Shown: positions 46,001 through 56,174 of the stretch, piece after piece
Numbering within the stretch: position 1 is the first letter of the stretch
How the letters are laid out: each line of letters begins with the position of its first letter
Assembly: GCF_963678635.1 (NCBI RefSeq)
Contig: NC_087068.1
Location: 34,483,436-34,547,435 of the forward strand
Reading direction: 5' to 3'
Source: Symsagittifera roscoffensis
Taxonomy: Eukaryota > Xenacoelomorpha > Acoela > Convolutidae
Length of the DNA: 64,000 nucleotides
Position numbers and translations under genes: made by a program
The notes under the pieces: generated by a model
Told to the model about the DNA's origin: nothing
The model's database searches: none
Seen by the model: only the letters and a program-made list of their open reading frames with translations

Positions 46001-47510
46001 AGTTAGTCGAGCCGGTCAACCTACTTTGAGGGATAAAACGGGAGTTTTTTTTTAAAAAATTGTCGCTCGGAGGTTTCCCTCTAGTTTGGACCCTCGAAAA
46101 TGATAAAATCTTAAATTATTTACCTCTCGGTACTATCAACATAATCAACCTAAGAACAGTTTTTACAGGTCAGAAAACTGATCAAAAACGTCGACTTATA
46201 GTATCAAAATTACTTCGATCAATTTATTAGCCTTTCAGAAATCAACAAAAACGCGTTTGGTATATTGGCCTTTTTTCGTTACCTATATAGGTCCTCAGTG
46301 ACTTTTTTGCATTTCTTGCTGAAAGTGCTTAAAACTACTTGAAATGAGCGCAGTAGCCTTATACAGTACTCGATCAAGACAAAAAACCCGACCAAAAATG
46401 GTTTCCAATCTTTAAGTCTCTATCTCTTTCCACTGAGCTACTCGGAGGGTTATTCGAATTTTTTTGTAACTGAGCTCGTTACGCCAGCAAGCTCCTAACG
46501 CAAACATTTTTATCGCTCAACCTCTGAATACTCAAATTTTCAATCCTCAAAGATATTGAAGAAAGTCAGAAAGTTACGAAAAGTTTTCATCCAAAAAATT
46601 TATTTTCGTCGACTTCTTCTGAGTTTTTTCCCGCGCGGTTTTTTTTTGTTAGGGGGTTGCACTACGTAGAATCTCTTTTCGCAGAAGCTTCATTTTGTTC
46701 GGAAAAATTTCAATATCTAAAATCTTGGGGTTAACAGTTTGGTCGATATCGGTAACTTTCGACAAAATTAGGGTGTTTTCGGGTCTAAATGGGAGATAGG
46801 TAATACATAATATGGGTTGTAACCTATTAGAAGTCGGTAATCGATATTACTCTACCCTAATTTACACCAAAATACCCGATATAGGACCCTCAACGCGGAA
46901 GTTTGCAATCGATGGAGGATACAATCGGGCAGAGCCAAATGTGTCAGTAACTAGGTTTTTTGAAATAGTACCCGAACGATACTAAAATTGTGCTACCGAT
47001 ACACAACAGTCGTTGTGTATAATGCCTCTGTTGTCCCCTGCTACATCTGGAACACGTCTGTCAGCTTGCCACTCAACCCTCCGGTCACTGGCGAAATTGA
47101 CATTAATCGTTTAGCTGCTCAAACAACACTCAAGTGATGGTACCTAACCAGCAACCATCCAGAATGGACCTTTCGATCCGAATTGATACAAATCAATCTG
47201 GAACAACAACAATTAGACAAGTCGGATCACATCTCGTCTGGAAATAAAATATAAATTATCATTTTATGTTTTTACTCTTTTTTGGTCTTTTTTGGGTTTT
47301 TACTGTTTTCTGTACTTTTTTGTTTTCTAAAAAATTGTTTTTCGCTTTTTCTTGGTTATACAACATTTTTGTTTGATTTTTAAATCTTCTCTTTAAATTT
47401 TGTTGGTCCAATTGCCTTGGGATGAGCGTGCATATGACATCCCACCGAAGACCGGTCCTCAGTATTTTTGGTCTTAACTACGTTATAAAGCTAAATTGTA
47501 CCAGTTGGAG
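43031..47510. repeat. Macrosatellite unit 4 (largest)
   Basis: Leader (43,031-43,320), array (43,321-45,760) and conserved block (45,761-47,510). At its end it runs into LINE copy C, as unit 1 runs into LINE copy B. The array is the longest because of an internal 0.81-kb duplication. Confidence 0.9.
43321..45760. repeat. CGGAGGGT minisatellite array 4
   Basis: About 2.4 kb. Sequence from about 43,800 to 44,500 reappears at about 44,610 to 45,300 almost base for base, an offset of about 810. This is a higher-order repeat built from the 140-base module plus variant modules. Non-coding in all frames. Confidence 0.95.
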
Positions 47511-47710
47511 GGTCCGCACCTTCCGGCTTGTACAATGAAGGACATTAAGACCTCTAACTCGGGCTTACTTAAAAGAGGGTTTCTGCTGAGAAAGAAATTG
47601 CTTAGAACATGTTGATATTGTCAGGAAGAAATCTAATTGGTAATATGTCAAGATTCGCAGAGGAACCAATAAGTTAAGCAGAGGAACCAAATTTGCCTTT
47701 GTAGAACCAG

Positions 47711-49222
47711 TTATTGACGGCCCAACTTGGTTGATTTTTGAATGTTATTATGAGATTTTGATCTATTGTCACAGGAATCTTCGCCAATTTTTGTGATTGA
47801 CTCAAGACCAGGATAGTTATTAGCGTGGTTTTCATTTTGTTGGTATACATTCTCTGACGGTATATAGGGCTTTAAACCCTGTGCCATTTTCAAGACAAAT
47901 TGTTCAATTATTTTTGATATTCAGATTGTTGTCAAATATAACATATAAACATTTTACTTCTTTTCTTTTTTCTATTAGCTGACCATCAAAATGAAGCTCA
48001 TTTTTTCGAATTTCTTTTTACTAGATATTTTAATTTGAGTTTTGTCCGAGTTAGGTTTCAGATCGAGAAAACAAAAGTAATCGAATAATTTTTACCTGAA
48101 ATTTCCACTTTTCTAATGCATAGATCTAGATTTTTTCCACTCGAGAGTAAAATTGTATCATCTGCGTATTGCATCATCGGGTAATCTGAGGTTGTTTTCT
48201 TTTTGATAACAAATAGGTTGAAAAGAAGGCGCATTAGAACGGTTCCTTTTGGGTTAGATTTACTCCTTCCTCGACTCTAATTGCTCATGCCAAAATAATA
48301 TCGAGGTAAATTAAACACGTTCAGGTCATTACAGCAGCTAAAATGTATCAAAAGGCTTTCTAACAGTCTCATGGCACCGGGCCTTCATATTTGTACTCTC
48401 CCAAAGTCGTTAGCTTTATTTTTTCGTGGCACTGGAGGATTCGGATTTGTCCCGAATGTCCTACTGGACCTTCCGTTTCCGCAACCCTCTTCCGACTACC
48501 ACCTTTTCGTGTTCTGATTTCACAATAAAGGCTTCGTTTTTCTTCTATTGTTCAATCTAATTTTGTCTCGCAATTCGGTTATAATCCGGTTGTTGTGTTT
48601 TTTGTCTGTTTTTGGTCAAAATGGCCGTTTTTTGTGTTTCTCACAAATATTCCAGTCCAAATCGGAATTTTGAAAATGAGTTTTTCTAGAACGCTCTGAG
48701 CCTCTTTTAGATCAAAATTCCGGTACTAATTCCCCTATTTCTATCTCGTGTGTGCGTCGGAAGGCACAAATAATCCGGTCTAATGGCACATATATTCCGT
48801 AACTTGAAATTACTTTAATTTTTCGAATACTTTTGATATGATCGGATTAACTGAAATTGGTCGGTAATTTAGTGGATCTTCAGTGTATCCCTTTTCAAAA
48901 GAGGGTGATGTTCACCAGCTTAAGCTGAAGTGGAAAAAATTTAATTTTTCTTGCTTTCATTGATTAAAAGACTAACTGGTTGCCATAGCTCAGAAGCGGC
49001 ATTTTTGCGTGCCCAAGCTGGAATAGAAGAAGGATCCAGCGGTTTCATTTTATTCAAAGCAAGAAGAACTTTTTCTTTCATACGATGTAACGAAACGAAA
49101 AAAAAGGAAATGAACTTTGTAACGTTACCGGGTGGGATTAAGGTATAAGTACTTAGTGGTAAAAAAAATAAGCCATTTTTACAGAATTTGTAACTGAGCG
49201 GGTTCGCAATTTTTTGTCTCAT
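47711..49222 (-). pseudogene. LINE reverse transcriptase, copy C
   Basis: The open minus frame 49,222-48,941 includes VLLALNKMKPLDPSSIPAWA and ELWQPVSLLINES, the RT start where LINEs have I..L...KA.GPDGIP....K. After a stop come GYTEDPLNYRPISVNPI and ISKVF (about 48,830-48,900), the fingers. The palm is cut: motif A is absent, but NLFVIKKKTTSDYPMM and QYADDTILLSS (motif C) are present at about 48,140-48,250. Finally, 47,893-47,711 gives MAQGLKPYIPSENVYQQNEN of the thumb-like region. Between fingers and motif C lies about 0.5 kb that does not look like RT. The copy is non-functional. Confidence 0.85.
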
Positions 49223-49439
49223 CTACGACATCATCAAAACAATTCCCAAAACTTTCTAAGTAGGTTGATGATCTATTGTTGCTTCTCATTTCATTGATAA
49301 CTTCCACTTCGCCATTTCGAACGATGCTGAGTCAATTACATGTTTGTGAAAATTTTAAAAGCCATTGACATAGCTTTTACTTGAGCTGTTTTCATTTCCT
49401 GGAACTTGTTGAAGCTCATAGACTTGAAAAAGTTATCTT

Positions 49440-50080
49440 TTTTATAATCCGATACTTAGTTTGTTTCGACACCTATTTAGATCACAAAGACACCTATGGT
49501 CACTTTGTATTGCGCAATCCAATACATGGGAAGACAACAAGGATAAATTTTTATCATCTATACTGTAGTAATTTAGACACATGTTGTTGTCGCGGCAGCA
49601 AGTAGGATGCGACCTATTGAGCACTTCAACTCCGTAGGGGCATAAAATTGTTTCTAAAATCTGTTTCTCTACTTAAGTTTAAAAAGTTGAGTTCAGGTCT
49701 CCCATTATGATTGTTTTTGATTTCTAATTTGTTGCCAGGTCAGCCAATTTTGCAAAATTACGATAAACAAAATTTTGATACATGAAAAGAAACATTTTGA
49801 GTTACTTGAAATTTGATCATCTCTCACTATCACTTCAAAAGGTTTCGGAACTAGAAAAAGAGACCCACATCACTTGATGTTTTTTTAATCTCTACTCACT
49901 ACCTGAAAACTGTTTTTTAAGGATTAAGAAGACTTGAAGTGTCCTTATCAATTAGCCAGGTTTCAGTGAAACTGTGTATAAACTTTTCCCAATATCATTG
50001 ATAAGGTTTTTGAACTGATTGTGTTTGTTTGCAATGCTTCTGCCGTTTAAATGAATTAGCTAAATTTTATTCTAAAGCTT
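49440..50080 (-). pseudogene. LINE APE-type endonuclease, copy C
   Basis: The minus strand reads, through several frames, a start resembling N-A-R-S (decayed, about 50,070), then SFTETWLIDKDTSSLLNP (about 49,960-50,000), the ETWL motif with catalytic glutamate. KTIMGDLNSTF (about 49,690-49,720) is the GDLN motif, and AIQSDHRCLCDLNR (about 49,490-49,530) is the SDH motif near the end of the domain. These are the landmarks of AP-endonuclease-like enzymes that nick the target for LINE insertion. Stops between the motifs make it inactive. Confidence 0.8.
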
Positions 50081-50862
50081 TTTTGCTTTGAGACTTGATT
50101 TGCACGGTCATCCCATAAATCGAGATCAATGGAGTGGGAATAGTTAAAGCCATTTATAGTTCGATAGGTGACAGTACAAAGCAAACGTGGATTAAAAATA
50201 ATAATTCAAGATAATTTTAAGAAATTGCCGGTAACTTCCATGTAATAGTCTCAGTAGTATTTTTCGTAGTTGCGATTATTTGGACGAGGACTATGATGTG
50301 AACTATGTCGGTTATTCCAAGTGTGAGCATCTTGTTGAGCATTGTATGGTTGAGTTTCAAATCAGCGCTGGTAGTGCTGAAAATTCTGTTTAGAATTCAA
50401 TGAAGTATTTCATGCATCTGTGAATCCATTCGAGGTTTTCAACAGGACTGACAGAGTCGCATTTCGCACTCTTGGCAATCCAGTTATAAAATTTAATTGA
50501 AAGTTGTCATGGTTCAATTAGTTGTAGTGCATGAGTTCGAGAAACATCGAAGCATTGCGAATAATTGTGTTTAGTTTCAACACGACAAAATTACCGACTC
50601 TGTTGCCATATTTACAGTTGATGAGTTCATTCAGTTCTGTGACGATTATGTTTTTAGTTTAAATTTCTACGCTTTCGCGAATTCGTATCACTTCACATAT
50701 AACGAAAACATCGGGTTTTGAAAGATCGTCACACTTGTTAACCAATGCTACATAATTGTCAAAAATTTGGTGCAAAAATCTACTATATTTCATAATACTA
50801 TTGTTACTATCCTGCAGAATAAAAGTCTAAATTTTTCTGCTTTCGTATTTTTCCAATACTTT

Positions 50863-51213
50863 TTATTTTTCCTTCGTGGTTGATACACGATAAGCATTAG
50901 TTGCACAATCAAGGGGAATGATGTCATCTAAGGTTAGCTTGTGTACAATACTGCTACTCAAAATTGAATTGTTTTGCCCTTCTTTGAAATCAAATGTAGG
51001 AAGCTCTCTCATCTTTTCATTACACAAACCCTTAGGTGAAGACGAGGTTTCCACCGAAGGCGCATTTGATCCATCTTTGTACATCACGGCGTCTAACGTG
51101 TTGCTTAGCCTGCTGACCACCTCTTGGATAAAGGCGTCCCTGATGAAAGTCGACGTAGAGTTTGTAGGCCACTCCTTTACACATTGCTTCATTTGCTTTC
51201 CAATTCCAATCAT
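50863..51213 (-). pseudogene. Putative LINE 5' ORF fragment, copy C
   Basis: An open minus stretch of 116 codons with FIRDAFIQEVVSRLSNTLD and TFDFKEGQNNSILSSSIVHK, followed by DDIIPLDCATNAYRVSTTKE. It lies upstream of the endonuclease on the same strand, so it may be ORF1 or the leader of the LINE. Downstream in shifted frames are CDDLSKPDVFVICEVIRIRE and an Asn/Arg/His-rich stretch (SSHHSPRPNNRNY). I recognise no RNA-binding motif. The plus-strand frame of 144 codons at 50,918-51,352 overlaps it and could be the shadow or the real one; the LINE context favours minus. Confidence 0.4.
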
Positions 51214-51359
51214 AAAGGGGAAGAAGCATTTTGAGAAAATAGACGAACATGATGAGACTGATAAGCGAAAATTTTGGCTGTTGTTTTCAGCAGCTCATGA
51301 CCATGATGCACTGAATGAGAGTAAGATATTCGTCACAAGCCGTCAAAGCTAGGAACGAC

Positions 51360-53720
51360 AGGCTTTGAATAGAATAAGCTTACTGTTATGCTCCTAGCTT
51401 ATATGTTTATCGCTACAACTAGGCTAACAATGTTTCCCACAATTGTTCCGACAGGGGAGGTAAGTTTTAAGTAAATGTTAGACGGATTTTTTATAACTCA
51501 GATTGCAGTAAAATTAGGTTTCGCTGTAGAAATCTCTGCTGCAAATTTACTGCTCCGTTTAGATTGAACGAGAGAAGCTTTTTCAGTCCATTTTACTGGG
51601 GGGGGGGTTTATCAAGTAGTGATGCATACTGCTTATATACAGGAGCTTTGTTTTAATTGTGTTAAAATTTCCACTGTCAAAGAAATCGCGGAATACGTAT
51701 GCTTGCAATGACTTTTTAGTCCCGACTTTTGAAACAAGTGCGTCATTTTTATGCTTGTGTTACATTCATACATTATTACAGGCAAAACAGATTGCATAAT
51801 TTTTCACATTATACTTTACTGGAATGAGGGGAACAAAAAATTTTATTATCATTTTTTTCGAAGTCTCGTCATTTTTTTTCGAAACTCTTATAAAGTTGCT
51901 TAAACCAAAACGCGAGTTGTTGACAATAGACGGCAATTGAACTATTCAAGGTTTTACCCTGATTAACGAGCAGACTTATTAATTAGTTTCAATCAGCATT
52001 TTTTTGTGCCTGGCGAGTTATCCCGCATTCATAACTGTTCTAAACTAAATGAGGCAAAACAAAATGGTCAACTAGTTTTCCCTTTATTGGTTATTAAAAT
52101 TTTTCTTACCAAAAACATTTTGGTACCAATTAGGACGCTATCGGCGTCTTAATTCAAGGCTTTTATCTGATATACGAGCAGCCTTATTATGGATTTAAAA
52201 ATCAAAATGTGCGTTTTTAATTCTTTATAATGGACATTTTTCTTAAATATCTTTTTAGTGAAACATTTTACATTGCTGTTTGTTTTTCACGAAGCTCAAG
52301 ATTTTCATAAAACTGCCATATCAGGCGAGCAAAAGAAGTTTCAAGCAATAAGTTTCAGGCAATAGTTTCATGCTACATTTGGGGTTTTTGAAGCACTAAA
52401 AAACGTCCTGAATGTTCCGACTGCTTTCAGCGTCGATGAAAAGGTTTTTCAGTTTAACGAAGTGCTAAAAAAATCCCTGATTCCACAATTGATGTAGCTA
52501 TTATGTAACTTGGCCGAGTGATCTTATCACTTTTTACCACATCAGTATACTCACTCACCCAAAAACCTACCCGAGTTCAAATATTTTGTCCTATTATTCG
52601 AAAGCCGGAAAACTTTTTGTCAACACCTGTCTTTGATTATGTTAACAAAGTCAATTTTTAAGATGTTTCAGTCATATTTCAACGTTCTAGTTCGTTTTTA
52701 ACGCGTTTTTAGCAAAACAATTTACCATCTGAAAGTTCTGCGGGCTTGAAAATTTCTAATTTTTGCTAGTTTCGGATATTCAACGCGCGGTACGTTCCGT
52801 TCTTATAACACACGTGAGCGGCGGATTAGGCAGTTATCACTGATAGTGGGGCAAGTCATTGGTTTTCTTTACAGTATAACAGACACTAGATGCACGAGTT
52901 TCTACTTTACAGAGCTCTTGGGCGATGAAATCAATCTTTTTTTTGAGTTTTACTTTCGATTGCTATATCGGCTTTTCAATTAAAAACTTTTAAATTGGGC
53001 CTAGAGCGCTTACCGAACAATCTTGGTATCTCTCTGATACACCAGCATTCTTGCTGTTTCCTTTTTTGTAGAAAAAAGATTTATTTGCGCTCGTTGTTTG
53101 TTTTTGTCCTCTGGCGAAATTCGATTTTTTTTGTTAAACCCTCTTGAGCGGCTTTTTTCAACCATCTAAAAAGTATAATCATCCTAGAATCAGTTTTCAA
53201 TTAATTTCAAAGCAAGTGGTATGTTTTGAGATTAAGCTAGTCAGAAATCTGCCAGTTTGCCTAATTTGGATCAACTAACGCAAAAATTTGTTGCAGTTAA
53301 ACTTTTTAAACATTTTATATGTTACTATGCTCTGCTTATTATAAAAATTGGTACTTCAAATAGAATGCGGAGTAAAGTTTGACAAAAAGATCTGAGTAAA
53401 AATTCTACATTTCTTAAGACTTAATTGAAATGATATTAAAATAAAAATTGAATATTAGAGAGCTGTCAGGTTAACAGAAAATCAAAGAAACAACGAAAAA
53501 TTTATGCTTGGTGTCCCTAGAAATTAAACTGTTTAAAAAAACGTTTCGACTAACGTCTTTTATACAACCTGAAACATATCGCTGTCTTGAGCTCAAGTTC
53601 TACAAACGTTGTTTCTATCTAATTCTTTTAAAATCAAAATTAATTTTATAGTTGTCAACCTAATCAAACTGAAATAATCAACGAGCATAAATGGCGTTAG
53701 TAGTATAGCTAATTTAAACT
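51360..53720. other. A/T-rich stretch without recognisable genes, unit 1
   Basis: About 2.3 kb with no protein-like translation on either strand that I could recognise. It contains a 10-base poly-G run (51,598-51,607) and many T-runs. Since it lies between LINE 5' debris and the polymerase remnant, it may be eroded element sequence. Confidence 0.5.
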
Positions 53721-53875
53721 GGGATCGGGGGGGGGGGGGGTGATCCCGGGAGGGATCATTGCGAATAAAATTGATTCCCGAGGTAAATTTTTGAGATCCT
53801 ATGTAAAAGTACTGATCCCATGTAAAATTTTTCATGATCCCAAATAATGATCCCACAAATTTGATCCCAATATAT
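53721..53875. repeat. GATCCC cluster with poly-G hairpin, unit 1
   Basis: GGGATC, a 13-14 base G run, then TGATCCC form an inverted repeat around the G run. TGATCCC or GATCCC then recurs at least five times over the next 130 bases (53,741, 53,813, 53,835, 53,848, 53,863 approximately). In unit 2 the segment between the TGATCCC copies at 53,741 and 53,835 is missing. Confidence 0.8.
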
Positions 53876-54406
53876 AATTTTTTTAACCAATGATCATGAA
53901 TGTAAATTTTTGTTAAGTTGATAGCTAAATCGTCCAAATGCCTAGACGTTGTATTTCGTTCTTTTTGATCATGCACCAAATTGGAGTGGTATATAAAGTG
54001 GTTATAGCGATTAGTTTCATGCATTGTATATGAAAGACGCTTGATTTCTGCACCGAATATGTTTGAAATATATGGATAGAATCTGCTTGAAGTTTTTATG
54101 TTGACTATAGACTGGTTTCTGTAAAAGTCTATGTGAAGTACTTTCAGGAAGAAACTGTTGAAGAATTGAACGGAAAAGATACGTTTCAAGGTTAAATTGA
54201 ATTTTGTAAACTTTTGGTTCAAACATAACACCAATTCTAACACGCACATTGGTACACATTGAAACATAAAACTTGTCTTAAAGTCAATATTAGATAAAAA
54301 GCGTTTGAAGCAAAAATATTTCTGGCTTGGCCACTGAACGTAAATGCTGTTACTCTTTAGTGCACAATATTTCACACACTATCACATTAACAAATATATT
54401 TTTTTC

Positions 54407-55051
54407 TTATTTCCTGCGAAAACATTTTGGTTGCGTTGGCACATCTTCAACGGCTTCACGATCTAGAAAAGAATTATCCGACGATTCTGAAGATAATTCT
54501 GTAGAAGTTTCAGCACTCAAATCGGCAATATCGTCACTGTCAAGGTCACTCTCGTTTATCTGATCGAGACGCGCAAATCCAGGATCCGGAGACTGGAATC
54601 CTCTTTCATTTGAGACTGTTGACATTAGATCGAACAATGAATGATGTACATGTGATTGACTTGGGCTGGGGTCAATAAAGCTATCTTAACTATCGTATTG
54701 CAAATCTTGCGTATAATCCCAGTCTATTTGTGTTCGATCAAGTTCCTGCGACATACCATTAGGTATATTCTCCTGATCCCATTCTATTGGTGCGTCGTTG
54801 TCTTCAAAATGAGCAACCCATGCATCTAGATCGTCATCATCATCACTATCTCGATCTAACGTTTCATCGTTCGCACTATCGGCCTGAAATGTAGAGCTGT
54901 TATTACCATCACGACTATCTTTTGAAGGCGGTTCTGAAGACTCGATGTAACCATATGGCAACGTTGAAATGCCATCATCCAATATATACCGTTTATCGTC
55001 GAACGATGACAACGCTAAGAACTTTTTGAGTTGCCCTGGAAATGCCTTTGG
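54407..55051 (-). pseudogene. polB: Polinton-type DNA polymerase B C-terminus with acidic tail
   Basis: The minus strand from 55,051 reads KGISRATQKVL in one frame, then in the next frame LALSSFDDKRYILDDGISTL and PYGYI. The FDDKRYIL.DG..TL.YG pattern is the extreme C-terminus of protein-primed Polinton/Maverick polymerases. The same frame then continues for about 190 residues of strongly acidic, Ser/Asp/Glu-rich sequence (LDRDSDDDDDLDAWVAHFED, DSDDIADLSAETSTELSSES). A single TAA interrupts it at about 54,686, and it ends in a basic PKCFRRK before a stop at 54,407. The tail could be a fusion or a separate downstream protein; the shared frame favours an extension. A conserved stretch between KGISRAT and the FDDKRY end is missing. 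Confidence 0.65.
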
Positions 55052-55698
55052 CTGAAAGCTTACGATAATTTATATAAAATGAATAAATGATTACTAATCG
55101 TTTATACATTGACTGCTAACTCCTCATGATGATTGGGTAAAAAAATCGATATGATTATGTGTGGTCTTATGTGTGTTCATGAACATGACTAATTACATTT
55201 GCTGAAGATATATTCAGAACATGTGATGATAAGAGTTGGACAAGGGGAGGGGATTTTTTCAAAAAAAATTTTTCGACAAATTTTTTCTTCGAAAATTTTT
55301 TTTCCCGAATTTCGGCCAATTTTTTTTTTGAAAAAAAAAATTTTTCCCAAATTTTTTTTTGACAAATTTTTTTATAGAAACTTTTTTTTCCTAAATTTTT
55401 TTTCGACAATTTTTTTTTCGAAAAAAAATTTTTTCCCTTATTTTCGACAAATTTTTTTCACAAATTTTCGACAATTTTTTTTTCGAAAAAAAAATTTTCC
55501 TAAATTTTTTTTTTGAATTTTTTTTTCGAAAGTTTTTATCCCCAAAATTTCCATTTTTTTTTTCCAAAAAAGATTTACTGCCAAATTTTTTCAGGGAATT
55601 TTTCAAAAAAAAAATTTCCCAAATTTTGGACAAATTTTTTTTCGAAATTTTTTTGGACAATTTTCGACAAAATTTGATGAGTAATTGAAAGTACTCAC
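55052..55698 (-). other. Possible intron in the polymerase gene
   Basis: Polymerase coding ends at ...SIVSL followed by A|GTGAGT (donor at 55,698). It resumes after GCTTTCAG at 55,051. Splicing these gives SIVSL-TKGISRATQ in frame, which restores the K-G-I...K element expected about there in such polymerases. The interval of about 647 bases is mostly T- and A-runs with no coding character. The donor and acceptor are good matches to animal consensus. The downstream exon still needs a frameshift, so the intron call is tentative. Confidence 0.4.
55255..55670. repeat. A/T homopolymer low-complexity block
   Basis: Runs such as AAATTTTTTTTCGACAAATT and TTTTTTCGAAAAAAAAATTT recur irregularly for about 400 bases. 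They form many weak inverted repeats (T-run, CGA, A-run). Long Lys/Phe-rich open frames here are artefacts. Confidence 0.9.
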
Positions 55699-55976
55699 TT
55701 AGAGAGACGATGGAATATAACTTGGGTTTTAAAGCAATAAAGTCCGTGATAGTGTCGGCTGGGAACTCGTCTTTGTATTTGAGAACTGTCAATTTGTTTT
55801 GCTTGTTAAACAGGGGATGGTTTTCGGGATAATTTGAAAAATCGAATTCGTCAATAATGTCGGATTTGTTTTTCAAAATTCCGTAAAAATCTGCATTCTT
55901 TTCGGTTTCTATTTCGTAAAGCAAACTATCGGTATCGGAGTAAAGCAACCGACACTCAAAGTTCGGTTTCTTAATT
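55699..55976 (-). pseudogene. polB: Polinton-type DNA polymerase B, motif C segment
   Basis: The minus strand reads FECRLLYSDTDSLLYEIETE, with the YxDTDS catalytic box (motif C) of family B polymerases. It continues IIDEFDFSNYPENHPLFNK, LTVLKYKDEFPADTITDF and IALKPKLYSIVSL. This order (DTDS, F..YP..HPL, K.KDE, F..L.PKLYSI) is typical of protein-primed polymerases of Polintons and related viruses. Everything N-terminal to it, including the exonuclease and motifs A and B, is missing because the tandem-duplication junction at 55,976/55,977 cuts the gene. The open frame runs on into A/T-rich sequence with no polymerase character. Confidence 0.85.
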
Positions 55977-56174
55977 TCTCGTCTGGAAATAATATATAAA
56001 TTATCATTTTATGTTTTTACTCTTTTTTGGTCTTTTTTGGGTTTTTACTGTTTTCTGTACTTTTTTGTTTTCTAAAAAATTGTTTTTCGCTTTTTCTTGG
56101 TTATACAACATTTTTGTTTGATTTTTAAATCTTCTCTTTAAATTTTGTTGGTCCAATTGCCTTGGGATGAGCGT

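Larger units (their letters stand above)
47430..51350 (-). mobile_element. LINE (jockey/CR1-like), copy C, most complete
   Basis: In minus-strand order: an ORF1-like or leader coding region (51,213-50,863), decayed sequence, an APE-type endonuclease (about 50,070-49,440), RT fingers (49,222-48,830), an unassigned segment (48,800-48,280), RT motif C (about 48,140-48,250), a thumb-like region (47,893-47,711) and a 3' end near 47,430. This is the gene order of non-LTR retrotransposons, which insert by target-primed reverse transcription. Stops and frameshifts interrupt every domain, and RT motif A is not present. It is duplicated as copy D. Family placement (jockey/CR1-like) rests on the endonuclease type and the NYRPIS motif only. 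Confidence 0.85.
47232..55976. repeat. 8.75-kb tandem duplication, unit 1
   Basis: Starts at TCTCGTCTGG within the last macrosatellite block and ends at 55,976, where the same sequence starts again. It contains the end of that block, LINE copy C, A/T-rich non-coding DNA and the 3' part of a Polinton-type polymerase gene. The offset to unit 2 is 8,745 at the left, about 8,748 at 53.7 kb and about 8,650 after a deletion in unit 2. Only scattered differences were seen in the stretches I compared. Confidence 0.95.

Noticed and set aside
50918-51352. 144-codon plus-strand ORF, also at 59,666-60,100
   Set aside because: It is antisense to the putative LINE 5' ORF and has no recognisable motif. Its openness in both units is uninformative because the units are recent duplicates. 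It cannot be fully excluded.
53593-54375. 260-codon minus-strand ORF, repeated in shorter form at 62,462-63,025
   Set aside because: It crosses the GATCCC/poly-G repeat, has Phe/Asn/Lys/Ile composition expected of random A/T-rich DNA, shows no motif, and its end is not kept in the duplicate after the 94-bp deletion.
55199-55690. Phe- and Lys-rich ORFs on both strands
   Set aside because: They are produced by T-runs and A-runs in low-complexity sequence. Only the part of the minus frame from 55,948 to about 55,700 has polymerase character.
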